Below, in pieces: positions 37,728 through 47,678 of a stretch of 64,000 bases of DNA. Source of the stretch: Rhizobium sp. 32-5/1 (lineage in GTDB: Bacteria; Pseudomonadota; Alphaproteobacteria; Rhizobiales; Rhizobiaceae); the NCBI RefSeq assembly GCF_029537235.1, contig NZ_CP120640.1, forward strand, positions 124,001 to 188,000, read 5' to 3'. Under the pieces are notes generated by a model. The model was not told the DNA's origin. It worked only from the letters and a program-made list of their open reading frames with translations, and ran no database searches. Every line of letters begins with the position of its first letter. Within the stretch, counting starts at the first letter, position 1. The position numbers and the translations under genes were made by a program.

Positions 37728-38082
37728 CGTCAAAATTCCCCAACTTGTTTTTGATTTCATCTTGTCCGTGATTGAATTGCGCTAGCTGCAACGACGCGGA
37801 CTATGTGTCGTTGAGCGGTGTTGATGGCGCGCCTCTCTCCGGCGAGCAAACTGGCTATGCCGAATGGAATTGACAAATAGAGTTTCGATATGTGGTCATA
37901 TCGAAACCAGATCGCTGATATCTTTCAGAGGCTTGCGGTGAAAGACGATCATGAATGTCGAAATGTATCGAGCCAAACTTCGTCGTATGACAAAGCGCTA
38001 GCCGCATACCTTAGTCGACTGAGATGCGGTGAAGGCGCTGGCGAGACACAGGACGTCAGTATCGCATGGCCCGTATGTCGTT
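37728..38082 (-). other. Upstream region of the dpp operon
   Basis: The 355 bases between the S9 peptidase stop and the binding-protein start should hold the dpp promoter. Apart from the dyad at 37882-37907, I see no gene, hairpin terminator or repeat. Confidence 0.5.
37882..37907. promoter_or_regulatory. Perfect 11-bp dyad upstream of dpp operon, candidate operator
   Basis: Arms GTTTCGATATG and CATATCGAAAC flank TGGT. The right arm runs into GAAACCAGATCG, which matches the half-site in the dyad at 32017-32041. The position, 155-180 bases before the binding-protein start, suits a repressor or activator site. The binding protein is unknown; GntR or LysR members would fit. Confidence 0.5.
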
Positions 38083-40209
38083 TCACCCCGAGCTAGCTGC
38101 ACGATCGAGTTGATAAAGGATCCAAGCCTGGCGGAATGCGGCTTCTTCCACTACCGCGGGTCCGTGTGAAAATCCGGAGTGACCGCCGAGCATGCGGGTC
38201 CTAAAGACGAGCGCAGGGTCGCGGTTAGGCGTGCAGGAGCGGCGCTGTGCGACGTACCTCGCGGGTTGATGAAAGAGTACCTGACTGTCATCGAGCGCGG
38301 CGTCAATGTAAGTTGGAGGGAGTGGTCTATTAGCGTCAAGGTTGTAGTATGGGTCGTAGGCGCGCATGTACCTGTACTCGTCCGGAACGCGCGGATCTCC
38401 GTATTCTGCTGTCTCCGCCAACGCGAAGGGCATGTTGAAATCCAGCTCGGTGTCGATGATGTCGGCAACTGGAACTTCCGCGATCACGGCCCGAAATAAA
38501 TCAGGTCGCAATGCGGCCGTAGCCAACACGGTACCTCCGCCGGCACTTTTTCCCTCAATGACAATTCCGTCGCGCCCAGCGTACCCCTGTTCAACGAGAG
38601 CCTCGGCACATCTGATCAGATCTGTGTAAGTGACGGTCTTTCGATCACGAATGGCCACATCATACCAGCGACGCCCGAACTCTCCGCCCCCTCGTACGTG
38701 CACGATGCCAAATGCAATTCCTCGATCAAGAAGACTCAAACGCTCGTGAAGGCATGAGGGTGCGGAGAAGAATGAGGGCCACCTTGTCGTGCCGTAACAG
38801 CCGTAGACGTTCAGGAGAACGGGGCCGCCGGGCTGCCGGTCCCGGCGAGCGATCAATGAGATCGGCACCTGAACCCCGTCGTCTGCGTTCGCCATGACGA
38901 TCGTAACAACGTATTGAGAGGGGTCGTAGCTGGGGACATCGGCTTGATAAACGATTGTCGATCGGCCGTTTGCCATATCGTACTCTGTGTACGTGTCCGG
39001 CCTAATAAACGAACTGACAGAGTACACCAACTGTGAGCTGTAGAAACGATGCCGCGCCACCGAGTAGGAGCCTCCTGCCGAAACTCCGACCTTCAAAGTG
39101 CACGTGGTCTCCTCGGGAACGATGACGGATTTAACCTCTCCCTTTCGGCCATACACGACAAGCCGAGGTCTGAGGCTTTCGCGCTCAAATGAAACCAGAT
39201 CCTGATCGAATACGTGTACCTCCTCCAGGGTCACTCCTGCTCGATGAGGGACAATCTCTTTCCAATGCGCCGGCGATGGGTCGGCTATCGGCGCGCTTAC
39301 CATTCGCCAGTCCGGACCGTTGTCGTCTACACGAAACAGGAAACTGTCGTTCCAGTGTTCAGCATAAACCTGGTGTCCCAGATCACGTGTCACAATCCGG
39401 CGCCACTTCCCTCTCGGATCGTTCGACGCGAGACACCACACTTCAGCGGCACCTCGTTGAACGCGTAGCGTGTTGTCACAACCGGGGACCACGTTGAGAA
39501 ACAGCCAAGCGCCGCTGTGCGATCGCCGAATAACTACTGCCAGCCGCTCGTTGGATTCTTCGAAGACAACCTCGGATTTGCTGGCCTCCACATCCAGACG
39601 AACGATCCGATCATGCTGACGCCTGTCACTGCGCTCCTGTGAGAAGAAGAGTGATTGGCTGTCGGCGGACCAGACTGCCTGACCAACCCGCGCCGGGCCT
39701 CGCCACACGTCTTGGCCGCCAGAGACGTCCCGCACTCTAAGTTCGAAGCCCTCATTGCCAACGACATCGAAACTATACGCTAGATAGCGTCCGTCATCGC
39801 TTGGTTCAAAAATGCCAAGCGTGAAGAAGACAGCCGCGCCCGGGATCGAATTAGGGTCGATTACAAGTTCGTCAGGGCCTCCCGCGACTGGCCGGCGCCA
39901 CCATGCCGGATGAGGCAGGCCATCTTCCTGCATCCGGAAATACTCAAAGGGACCGACTGTCAAAACAGGATGACTACCGCCGCCGGCTTTACGCCCGTCA
40001 ATTTCGGCAACCAGTTGCTGTTTGATCTCCGCTAAGTGGGCTGTCGCCTGTTCCGCGTAAAGGTTCTCTGCCTCAAGATACTGGAACACATCGGGGTTTT
40101 CGCGATTGCGAAGCCAGCCGAACTTATCAGTTGTGACATCTTCATGAAGGACGCGGATTCGCGCCTCGGCATGGGGAAGCGGCGGGTGCAAAATTTGCTC
40201 TCCCATCAT
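38083..40209 (-). CDS. Prolyl oligopeptidase family (S9A) serine peptidase
   Basis: Large peptidase of 708 residues, built of an N-terminal beta-propeller and a C-terminal alpha/beta hydrolase domain. The nucleophile lies in VIEGKSAGGGTVL (Ser about residue 560; most relatives have GRSAGGL or GGSNGGL), the aspartate in AALDDSQV and the histidine in MLGGHSGFSHG. VLLNVYGCYGT and HVRGGGEFGRRWYD are typical of oligopeptidase B-like members. No signal peptide is seen, so it is probably cytoplasmic and cleaves peptides brought in by the adjacent dpp importer. Its start has GGGAGACGA just upstream of two ATGs. Confidence 0.92.
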   Translation of the reverse strand: MMGEQILHPPLPHAEARIRVLHEDVTTDKFGWLRNRENPDVFQYLEAENLYAEQATAHLAEIKQQLVAEIDGRKAGGGSHPVLTVGPFEYFRMQEDGLPHPAWWRRPVAGGPDELVIDPNSIPGAAVFFTLGIFEPSDDGRYLAYSFDVVGNEGFELRVRDVSGGQDVWRGPARVGQAVWSADSQSLFFSQERSDRRQHDRIVRLDVEASKSEVVFEESNERLAVVIRRSHSGAWLFLNVVPGCDNTLRVQRGAAEVWCLASNDPRGKWRRIVTRDLGHQVYAEHWNDSFLFRVDDNGPDWRMVSAPIADPSPAHWKEIVPHRAGVTLEEVHVFDQDLVSFERESLRPRLVVYGRKGEVKSVIVPEETTCTLKVGVSAGGSYSVARHRFYSSQLVYSVSSFIRPDTYTEYDMANGRSTIVYQADVPSYDPSQYVVTIVMANADDGVQVPISLIARRDRQPGGPVLLNVYGCYGTTRWPSFFSAPSCLHERLSLLDRGIAFGIVHVRGGGEFGRRWYDVAIRDRKTVTYTDLIRCAEALVEQGYAGRDGIVIEGKSAGGGTVLATAALRPDLFRAVIAEVPVADIIDTELDFNMPFALAETAEYGDPRVPDEYRYMRAYDPYYNLDANRPLPPTYIDAALDDSQVLFHQPARYVAQRRSCTPNRDPALVFRTRMLGGHSGFSHGPAVVEEAAFRQAWILYQLDRAASSG

Positions 40210-40880
40210 TCGTCTCCCGACATGAGACGTATGGCGACGATGACGCCGGCTTTACGCAAATAGTGCGCAGTTTTCATTGATGTGTCTCCATTGAGCGTCG
40301 AGTCTTCAGCCGGCCTAGCTCGCGGTCTCTGCATCTGCTGATGTTGTAGAGCTGGGGACCGGGCAGCCTAGGACTGGTCCATTGCCAGAAATTGGAGAGC
40401 TAATTCAGACTTGGCAAATACCAAATCGATATTCCAGCCATCGAGAAGCCAGATGGTATTTGCTGAAACGGCGAGCTTATAGAGGGCGCAACGCATGCGG
40501 GTCCCCGTTGGACGTGCGCGTTAAAGCTCACGAAGATCAGGCGCGCGCGCTCACTTTGCCGAGCGATCAGACAGGAAGACGCCAAGTTCGTCTTCGAGTT
40601 CCTTGATTCTCCTGCGTTGATGATCGGCTTCCTGACATGCAGCTCATGCGGGCCGCGCTGAAGCTACATTGCGGGCAGCCGCCAGGAATATCGGATCTGG
40701 CGTAACTCCAATCGCTTCGTCCTTCATCACCCAAAGGACACCCAGACACTCCTCGACGTCCTGGTTGTATCGCCGACATCAAGATCGGTCGGTCGCACCT
40801 GCTACAATTTCATGTGCAACATTCTCAGATGATGAGTAGTGCTGAAACGCATTTGGAGTTGGGCAATTCCCAAGCGCGTA
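40210..40880. other. Intergenic region between ABC importer and S9 peptidase genes
   Basis: About 670 bases with no convincing gene. It contains the inverted repeat at 40414-40463. On the minus strand around 40560-40610, the frame reads RRRIKELEDELGVF, which vaguely recalls the end of a coiled-coil transposase subunit, but nothing continues it. No terminator with a T tract was found. Confidence 0.45.
40414..40463. promoter_or_regulatory. Inverted repeat upstream of the S9 peptidase gene
   Basis: Perfect 10-base arms GCAAATACCA (40414-40423) and TGGTATTTGC (40454-40463) are separated by 30 bases. The ATACCA/TGGTAT half-sites are of the type bound by GntR-family regulators. The right side includes GCCAGATGG, shared with the two dyads upstream of the M20 and dpp genes. 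It lies about 205 bases from the peptidase start. Confidence 0.45.
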
Positions 40881-41972
40881 TTATTCGGCTCGCATCACGA
40901 ACACGCTTTTGGGGTCTATCGAAATATCAACGTCCTCCCCACGCAACGGCGGGGAGGACAACGGCGTGTTAAAGGTGTCAATCGTAATTGTCTCATTGCC
41001 AACGATCAGGCGAACCCGAATTACGGAACCATAAAAGCCAACACCTATGACCTTGCCCCTCAGTATGACGTCTCCTTTATAGACCCCAAAGCGTATTGCT
41101 TCTGGCCGGACTGCCAGTGAGAGATGGCCACCCCGCGCTACACCCCGTGGGATTTCCAGATTTTTGAAAGTCGCGGTTGCGACCTCCACCACCCCTCTCG
41201 CAGGGTCCAATAGCCTTGCCTTGAGAATAGAAAGCGTTCCAACGAATGATGCGACAAACCGCGTGGTAGGACGATTGTAAATCTCAAGTGGCGTGCCAAA
41301 CTGCTCAACTCTTCCGCTGTTCATGACCGCAACCCGATCAGACATCGACAATGCTTCTTCCTGGTCGTGTGTCACGAAGAGCGTAGTAATACCGAGTTCA
41401 GTTTGGACGTCTCGAATCTGTTCCCGCAAAGAAAGACGGATCTTTGCATCAAGCGCCGAGAGCGGTTCATCAAGCAAGAGCATCGCTGGTTTTGTTGCCA
41501 ACGCTCGTGCCAAAGCCACGCGCTGTTGCTGGCCGCCCGAAAGCTCATAAGGAAAGCGCCGCTCCAAACCTGTCAAGCCGACGAGTTCCAACATTTCAGC
41601 AACGCGCCTTTGAATGTTTCGGTCTGCCATGGCTGCGATTTTGAGACCAAAACCGACATTGGCGGCAACCGACATATTCGGAAACAACGCGTAAGATTGG
41701 AATACCATTCCAAGGTTGCGCTGGTCTGGACGCAACCTGGAAACATCTCTCCCATCAATCAGAATTCGACCAGTCGTCGGATGCTCAAATCCTGCAATCA
41801 TACGCAAAGCAGTGGTTTTTCCGCAACCGGAAGGTCCAAGAACAGAGATAAACTCTCCCTTCCGCACCTCCAGATCAAGATCGCTGACCACCTCGTGCCT
41901 GCCGAAGCGTTTCGTAATCTGAGAAAGGTGAAGGGTCACGCCGGCTCTGACGGCTGGATCGATCAAATTCAT
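40881..41972 (-). CDS. ABC transporter ATPase (PotA/FbpC-like)
   Basis: ATPase of 363 residues. Walker A is LGPSGCGKTTALRM, Q loop VFQSYALFPNM, signature ELSGGQQQRVALARAL, Walker B MLLLDEPLSALD and H loop VTHDQEEALSM. The C-terminal domain (VRPEAIRFG and so on) is of the TOBE type found in polyamine, iron and aminoethylphosphonate importers. Its ATG overlaps the permease stop as ATGA. It is the last gene of a four-gene minus-strand transport operon, followed by 670 bases without a gene. Confidence 0.92.
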   Translation of the reverse strand: MNLIDPAVRAGVTLHLSQITKRFGRHEVVSDLDLEVRKGEFISVLGPSGCGKTTALRMIAGFEHPTTGRILIDGRDVSRLRPDQRNLGMVFQSYALFPNMSVAANVGFGLKIAAMADRNIQRRVAEMLELVGLTGLERRFPYELSGGQQQRVALARALATKPAMLLLDEPLSALDAKIRLSLREQIRDVQTELGITTLFVTHDQEEALSMSDRVAVMNSGRVEQFGTPLEIYNRPTTRFVASFVGTLSILKARLLDPARGVVEVATATFKNLEIPRGVARGGHLSLAVRPEAIRFGVYKGDVILRGKVIGVGFYGSVIRVRLIVGNETITIDTFNTPLSSPPLRGEDVDISIDPKSVFVMRAE

Positions 41973-42762
41973 CTATTTTCTCTTTGCACATTGGGAGAAA
42001 AATGGGCCATCAACTGGATCAACCCCATGGCGATCCAGGTAATGATGAATGACAAAATCGCCAGCGCGGCCGGCTCGTAGGCCTTGGCCACGCCAACCCT
42101 TTGAATATAGGGGCCGAAGGCGGGCCGTGTGAGAAGACTTGCGATGACGAACTCGCCGATGACGACAGCAAACGTCAGGAAAGCGCCCGCCATTATCGAA
42201 ACCAATATGTTCGGCAGAATAACGCGAATGAGAATGGTGGCCGGCCGGGCGCCAAGGATCGTCGCAGCTTCGGTGAGGGTGCGGGCATCAATTGCTTGCA
42301 GTCCTGTGTCGATGGCTCGATACATATAAGGAAGAGTCAAGGTCACGTAGCCGCAAATCAATAAGATATCGGACCCGCGCGCCGTTCCCGTGAGTGGAAA
42401 GGGCGATGACGAAGAGAACATCCTGAGATAACCGAACACCAATATGATCGGCGGAACGATCAGAGGCAGCAGCACAATGAACTCGACGACCGGCCGAAGC
42501 CATGGAAGACGCAGGCGCACCAGATAGACAGTTGGCAAGACGAGAACGGTACCGACGACGATAGTGCATGCCGCGATGAGCGCGGAATAGCCGAAGCTCG
42601 AAACAAAATCCGGATCGGAGAATACGTAACGATACGCGTCGAAACTGTAGCCCTCGCGTCTAAGGCTCAGCGAGAACTCTGCCGTTGCAATCAGCGGCAA
42701 CAGGAAAAAAGAGCGCCCAGCGACAGGCATATCCAAGGAAGGAGGCGTAGATTTGTCTTCAT
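41969..42762 (-). CDS. ABC transporter permease 2 (PotC/PhnV-like), frameshifted
   Basis: Permease of about 264 residues with six hydrophobic segments and the EAA loop TLTEAATILGARPATILIRVILPN. The start is ATG 42762 (MKTNLRLLPWICLSLGAL), overlapping the stop of permease 1 as ATGA. The frame breaks at the AAAAAA run 42705-42710; one more base gives GALFFLLPLIATAEFSLS. FDAYRYVFSDPDFVSSFGYS fits the class I permease family. It pairs with permease 1 and the ATPase next to it. Confidence 0.87.
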
Positions 42763-43618
42763 TTCAGCCATCGTTCAGAGCGAGCGCGGAGGACAAGATA
42801 GATCGTGTTAGCCAGCGCCATGACCGCAATCATGCCGAGCGCCAGCGCAGCTCCAAGGCTTTCATTGTGCAACACATCGCCACGGATTTGAGCATAGAGC
42901 AAAATCGGCACGATGTTCACCGCGTAGCCGGTGAGGGCGTAGGCCGTCGCAATGGCACCGAAGGAATTCGCAAAAGGAGAGCCAGTGTCCCGAGCAGGCT
43001 GGGCCACAGGACGGGCAGGCCGATATACCTCCAATAGTGCCAGGATCTGGCGCCCAAAATTGCCGCAGCCTCGCGCCATTCGCGCCGCAGTCCGTCGATG
43101 GCGGGCATCATGATGGTAATCGTGATCGGAATCTGGAAAAAGAGATAGGTGATCGTCAGGCCCCAAAAGCTCGCCAGATCAAAACCGGCATCATAAATGT
43201 CAACGCCCGCGATCGTATTGAGTGCCGTCGTGACTAGGCCGAGACGCCCGAGCGTCGCGATGAACGCAAAGGCAAGCGGAACTCCAGAAAAATTGGAAGC
43301 CACTCCGCAAAAGGTCATCACGATGGAACGGACCCGGGAATTGCTGACACCCCGCCCAACGACGAGAGCGAGACCGAGGCCGATTAACGCGCCGAGCACG
43401 GCAGACGCCGAGGATATTTTTATGGATTCCGCAAACGCGGCGACGACCTCAGGCGTGTTCAGATCAACAAAATTCTTCAGAGTTAACTGGCCTTGCCGGT
43501 TAACGAAGGCGTCGGCGACTAGCGCAACTGTTGGTGCAATCATCATCACAGCGGCGAAAGCAAAGAACGGTGCTACTCCGATCAATGCGGACCAGTCTGG
43601 TTGTTTTTGCGCGAACAT
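42759..43618 (-). CDS. ABC transporter permease 1 (PotB/PhnU-like), frameshifted
   Basis: Permease of about 286 residues. The first segment is WSALIGVAPFFAFAAVMMIAPT, and the EAA loop WREAAAILGARSWHYWRYIGLP is clear. The frame breaks at the AAAA run 42972-42975; adding one base joins LLGTLALLFANSFGAIATAYALTGYA. The ATG at 43618 is taken as the start, since the alternative at 43708 would translate through the strong hairpin at 43637-43669, but its ribosome site is poor. It lies downstream of the binding-protein gene. Confidence 0.85.
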
Positions 43619-43636
43619 TTTCAGGGTGGCCGACAG

Positions 43637-43669
43637 CTTGTCGGGTCGGGGATACCCCGACCCGACAAG
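43637..43669 (-). other. Strong hairpin between binding-protein and permease genes
   Basis: A perfect 15-base inverted repeat (CTTGTCGGGTCGGGG and its complement) with a 3-base loop lies 22 bases after the binding-protein stop on the minus strand. There is no T tract, so it is probably a partial terminator or an mRNA stabiliser that favours the binding protein. Confidence 0.75.
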
Positions 43670-43691
43670 TCCGCTCTCAGGTCCGTCCACG

Positions 43692-44798
43692 TCAGTTCTT
43701 CTTGACATTGATAGTCGTCGTCCAGCTTTCAGCGACAACCTTGCCGGCTTCGACCAGATGCTGAAGCTCAGGGAATACGAGGTTGTCCCCGGTGGGAGGA
43801 AGCTTGGCGACCATTTCATCGGTGATGACGCCGGTTTTGCGCATGTGGTCGAAACGGATCGGATGGCACAGGCCATTCAAGAAGCCGATCTGTCCTTCGT
43901 CGGAATACAGATATTCCATCCAGAGTTTCGCAGCATTGGGATGAGGTGCATGCTTGCTGATCGCCTGAGCGTAGACGCCCGCAACAGTCACCGTCTTGGG
44001 GACGATCGTTTCGATCGGTGGGTTGCCGTGGAAGCCCTCGTTGTAGGTGATGCCGTTGAAGTCCCAACGCGTCGTGATCGGCGCTTCGCCCTTTGCGATC
44101 GCGGCAGCGGTGCCGAAGGTCGGAACAAGATTGCCGGCTTCGTTGAGTTGGCGGTAGAATTCTATTCCCGCCTTGGCGGCATCGGCACCCGGTTTGGCGC
44201 CAGTCGACAGTCCCGCCGCGTAGATGCTCAGGATCGCATTGTTCGCCGTCCTCGGATCGGCTGGCACCGAAACGCTCTTCTTGTAGATCGGGTCGCGCAG
44301 GTCCGCCCAATCGGCAGGGCTTTTCTTGACAACGTTCTTGTTCACCAGAAACGACAGCACACCGTAATAATCGCCGTACCAGTGGCCGTCTTTATCCTTG
44401 ACGGCTGCCGGAATCGAATCCCAAGTCTTCACCTTGTAGGGCAGCAACAGATCCTCTTCCATACCGGTGGGGCCGAACACCGCGCCGATGTCGATCACGT
44501 CGGGCGCCTGCGGTCCCTTGTTGCCGATATTGGCCTTGATCGTGGCCAGTTCCTCACCCGAGCCGGCGTTCGGATTGAGCTCGTTTACGACAAGTCCGTA
44601 CTTGTCCTTGAAGCCCTGAATGAGGGCGCCATAACCGCACCAATCATGCGAAACGGCGATAACCGTCAACTGACCTTCGGCTTTGGCAGCCGCGACAAGG
44701 GCATCCAGATCCTGTGCTAACGAGGCGGTGGGAACGACCGCCAGCGCCGTCGTCGCCGCACTGGCGAGCAAGCATACAATTCTGTTCACAAGCATCAT
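43692..44798 (-). CDS. ABC solute-binding protein (FbpA/aminoethylphosphonate-like)
   Basis: Periplasmic binding protein of 368 residues with a signal peptide ending near VPTASLAQD. The mature part LDALVAAAKAEGQLTVIAV is typical of the iron/polyamine/aminoethylphosphonate class, with APDVIDIGAVFG and HWYGDYYGVLSFLVNKN as further family segments. AGGAGA precedes the start. It is the first gene of the minus-strand operon, and its divergent neighbour is a DeoR regulator. The nearby phosphatase genes suggest a phosphorus-containing ligand; that is inference. Confidence 0.9.
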   Translation of the reverse strand: MMLVNRIVCLLASAATTALAVVPTASLAQDLDALVAAAKAEGQLTVIAVSHDWCGYGALIQGFKDKYGLVVNELNPNAGSGEELATIKANIGNKGPQAPDVIDIGAVFGPTGMEEDLLLPYKVKTWDSIPAAVKDKDGHWYGDYYGVLSFLVNKNVVKKSPADWADLRDPIYKKSVSVPADPRTANNAILSIYAAGLSTGAKPGADAAKAGIEFYRQLNEAGNLVPTFGTAAAIAKGEAPITTRWDFNGITYNEGFHGNPPIETIVPKTVTVAGVYAQAISKHAPHPNAAKLWMEYLYSDEGQIGFLNGLCHPIRFDHMRKTGVITDEMVAKLPPTGDNLVFPELQHLVEAGKVVAESWTTTINVKKN

Positions 44799-45341
44799 TC
44801 TCTCCTAGTTCTCGTTCAAATAAACCGGCCTGTAGGCACCCGTATGAAGCCGCCTTGACGACAGCTAGGCTATTGACTTCGCATGACACCAATGTGACGT
44901 ATTGTGAGTAAAAATGATAATTTGTGTACTTGAATTCGTCAAGAGAAATTGCTCGGCTTGCCAATTGATTCTCATTTAAACACCTGCCGCTCGGAGAAAT
45001 GAGCAGAAAAGTTCATTATAACAGAAGGAAAGCTCTACGTGGCGGCGTTATCCGAGATTTGGCGATCACACAATCTCAAAAAAGCGAAGCGGGTTGTGTG
45101 ATAAAATATGGTCTTATAAGAGGAAGGCACCATTCAACGACCTGAAAACGTGACAAATGTTAACTTTCACCAAGCGCATCTTCGGTTTCTGACCTATCTT
45201 GCGACCTGTGCCCTTGCAAACCCAAGACGTCCGAGCCTTTCGCTGAAGCTCTTTCATGTCGCGTCCGACGTGTTGACATGGCCTCCTCAAAATATCATTA
45301 TTTCTCAAAAATAATCACACTCTGATTAAGGTGTCTAGCCG
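44799..45341. other. Divergent promoter region between binding-protein and deoR genes
   Basis: About 540 AT-rich bases with no gene. It should hold promoters for both the transport operon and deoR. The inverted repeat at 45065-45102 is the only clear dyad. The AT content is higher than in surrounding genes. Confidence 0.55.
45065..45102. promoter_or_regulatory. Inverted repeat in the divergent promoter, candidate DeoR operator
   Basis: Perfect 9-base arms ATCACACAA (45065-45073) and TTGTGTGAT (45094-45102) are separated by 20 bases. Position midway between the divergent genes suits an operator for the DeoR-family regulator. Confidence 0.45.
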
Positions 45342-46156
45342 ATGACAGAAGTTCGAAGCCCACGAATAGGCAAATTGCCTGCGGCTAGCCGATTGCAAGC
45401 AATAACGGAAATGATCGATGCCGGAGAAAGCATCAGCATTGCCGGGCTCGCGGAACAATATTCGGTGTCGATGGAAACCATCCGTCGCGATCTCGCAGCC
45501 CTGGAGAAGGAAGGACTCGTCCACCGAGTCCACGGCGGCGCCATGCCGACTGTGCGATCGGCGCCCATCAACGTGCGGGTCAACAGCCTAAGCACCGAGA
45601 AAGCCTCAATTGGAGCATTGACGGCGGGATTGATCGAGAAAAATGAATGGATATTCCTGACCCAAGGGAGTACGGCGCAATCCGTGGCGCGAGCGCTCAA
45701 TGACGGTCCGCCAATCTCCGTGATGACCAATATGCCTGCGATCGCGGAAGCCCTCCATGGGGGGCGAAGCATCGCGTTGTGTTGACCGGTGGAGAATACA
45801 ACCACACGGACGGAACCTTGGTAGGCCAGCAGGTGCTTGAGGCCATTTCCGAATGTGTATTCGATACCGCCATTATTGGCACTTACGGAATCGATCCTGT
45901 GCATGGATTGGTAGAGGCGGAGAAATACTATCAACATCTCAAACGCCTTCTCTGCCAGAGGAGCCGCCGCAGGATCTTTATTGCCGATCACAGCAAGTTT
46001 GGCGCCTCCGGCACCTATGTTTCCGTCCCGCTGTCTGAAATCGGAACTATAGTTACGGACCTTGCTCCGCCCAAGGAATTCGCAAGCGCTTTCAAAGAGT
46101 TCGGCACTAGAGTGATATATCCTATCAATGCGGAGGCCGAACCAAATGGGCAGTGA
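45342..46156 (+). CDS. DeoR family transcriptional regulator, frameshifted
   Basis: DeoR/GlpR-type regulator of about 271 residues. The N-terminal helix-turn-helix SIAGLAEQYSVSMETIRRDLAALEKEGLVHRVHGGA is textbook, and the C-terminal sugar-phosphate-sensing domain includes IFIADHSKFG. The frame breaks at the GGGGGG run 45759-45764; one more G joins AEALHGG to a segment beginning AKHRVVLTGGEYN. Members usually bind a phosphorylated metabolite. It is divergent from the transport operon and overlaps the phosphodiesterase gene, so it likely controls both. Confidence 0.88.
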
Positions 46157-47678
46157 ATCAAAGCATGTCGTTATTCTTGGCATTGATGGTTTGAGACCGG
46201 ACATGGTCAATGACAAGACGATGCCCAATCTTGCCCAATTGGGACGAAACGGAACTTGGAGTACGAAACATAGGACCGTTTTTCCAAGCGAGACGCGAGG
46301 CGCATTGACCGCTCTCGTCACAGGCGCGAATGCCGAGGCGAACGGAATTTTTGGCAATCAGTTTTACGTGAGAGACGCCGATCGCACCCAGATTTTCACG
46401 GAAACCACACATGATTGGTATGCTGCCGATGATCGGCTTGGAGGGCGGTTGGTCACAGCGACATCACTCGGAGATATCCTTAGTGGCGCTCAACGGAAGC
46501 TCGCAGTCATCACCTCCAGCGGTCCTGGAGCCTTGTCGGCGCTAAACTGGAAGGGGCAACAGCGCGGGCAGATCGGATTTAACGTAAAGCATCCCCAAAC
46601 ATCCTTTCCCCATGCTTTCGCCGCGAAAACTCACCGAAGCCTCAAGATTCCCTCGGGCGGCATGTCGGCTGATGGGCCGCAAACCGCCTTTAAGGTTTTT
46701 CGAAAAGAGGCATGGCCAAATTATCAGCCTGCCGTCTCCATCTTGTGGTTCACCGAAGTCGATAGCGCCGCCCATTTGCACGGGCTCGGCTCGCCCCAAC
46801 ATTATGAGAAGATGAGGCACTGCGATGATGTGGTTGGCGAGCTACTCGATTGGTACGCCGCTCAGCCGGAACGGGATGAGATCAGCATTTTCGTCGTCTC
46901 CGATCATGGACACGTAACCATAAGCGGGTTGTTATCGATTGCCCAGGAGCTCCGCAACGCCGGTTTTGCAGCAGACTCGTCCTTTGAAGACGACGCGACC
47001 GATGTTCTGGTGAGACCCGGTCGCGCCGCGGGAATTTGGATGCGGAAATTTGACCCTGTACTTCTCGAAGACATCCTGGCCTTCGTGGCTGAACAAGAAT
47101 GGTTCGGTGGTGCATTCACTCCTGCCACTGAGCCGGGATCTGCAGATGGTTCCTTGGCCAACACGTTAGCGCTTGAACTCATTGGTGCCGGAGGCCCTCG
47201 CGCACCCGACCTAGTTATCAATCTCGCGAGCAGAAACGACACGAGTGTGGCGGGAATTCCTGGTAGCGCCTATTTTGACGCGGGAGACTATGACCTACGA
47301 CTTGGCGGCGGGACACATGGTGGGCTCCACAGCGCGGAACTCTCGGCAGTTCTCGCCACCTATGGAGCGGGATTGGCGAAGGGACTCATAGCGGATACGC
47401 CAAGCTCGATCACAGACATCGCTCCAACTGTCCTGACCTTATTGGGTATTCCATGCCCAGCATCAATGACCGGGAGGCCCCTGAGAGAGCTTACTGAAGA
47501 CAGGTCTGTCTTGAGCGATGTCACCAATAGGGAGATACGATCGTCGGGAAGTATCAAACCAACCGTGCTCAGTGTCTCCAAGTTGGGTGACCGCATATAC
47601 CTGAACGAAGCAAGCGTTGAGAAAGGTGTTATGACGAATGACGCTACGACAAATGCTGGTGTCGGAGTGGCCGAATGA
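46146..47678 (+). CDS. Alkaline-phosphatase-superfamily phosphodiesterase/phosphonate hydrolase
   Basis: Protein of about 510 residues of the nucleotide pyrophosphatase/phosphodiesterase (type I) class, which also includes phosphonoacetate hydrolase. Two-metal site residues are in ILGIDGLRPDM, EVDSAAHLHG, VVSDHGH and GGGTHGGLHS; the nucleophile is the Thr in VFPSETRGALTALVTG. The start at 46146 has GGAGG about eight bases upstream and overlaps deoR by eleven bases. No signal peptide is visible, so it acts in the cytoplasm, probably on a compound brought in by the divergent importer. Diester, nucleotide and phosphonate substrates all remain possible. Confidence 0.86.
   Translation: MGSESKHVVILGIDGLRPDMVNDKTMPNLAQLGRNGTWSTKHRTVFPSETRGALTALVTGANAEANGIFGNQFYVRDADRTQIFTETTHDWYAADDRLGGRLVTATSLGDILSGAQRKLAVITSSGPGALSALNWKGQQRGQIGFNVKHPQTSFPHAFAAKTHRSLKIPSGGMSADGPQTAFKVFRKEAWPNYQPAVSILWFTEVDSAAHLHGLGSPQHYEKMRHCDDVVGELLDWYAAQPERDEISIFVVSDHGHVTISGLLSIAQELRNAGFAADSSFEDDATDVLVRPGRAAGIWMRKFDPVLLEDILAFVAEQEWFGGAFTPATEPGSADGSLANTLALELIGAGGPRAPDLVINLASRNDTSVAGIPGSAYFDAGDYDLRLGGGTHGGLHSAELSAVLATYGAGLAKGLIADTPSSITDIAPTVLTLLGIPCPASMTGRPLRELTEDRSVLSDVTNREIRSSGSIKPTVLSVSKLGDRIYLNEASVEKGVMTNDATTNAGVGVAE

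Noticed and set aside
40560..40610. An insertion-sequence transposase fragment
   Set aside because: Only about 14 residues look coiled-coil-like, and no inverted repeats or further transposase motifs were found.
43197..44720. A 507-codon plus-strand open frame
   Set aside because: It is antisense to the permease and binding-protein genes, which have clear family motifs; its own sequence matches nothing recognisable.
45759..45764. Programmed frameshifting in deoR or other split genes
   Set aside because: Too many unrelated genes break at plain homopolymers, always by one missing base and without stimulatory structures, so under-calling is simpler.
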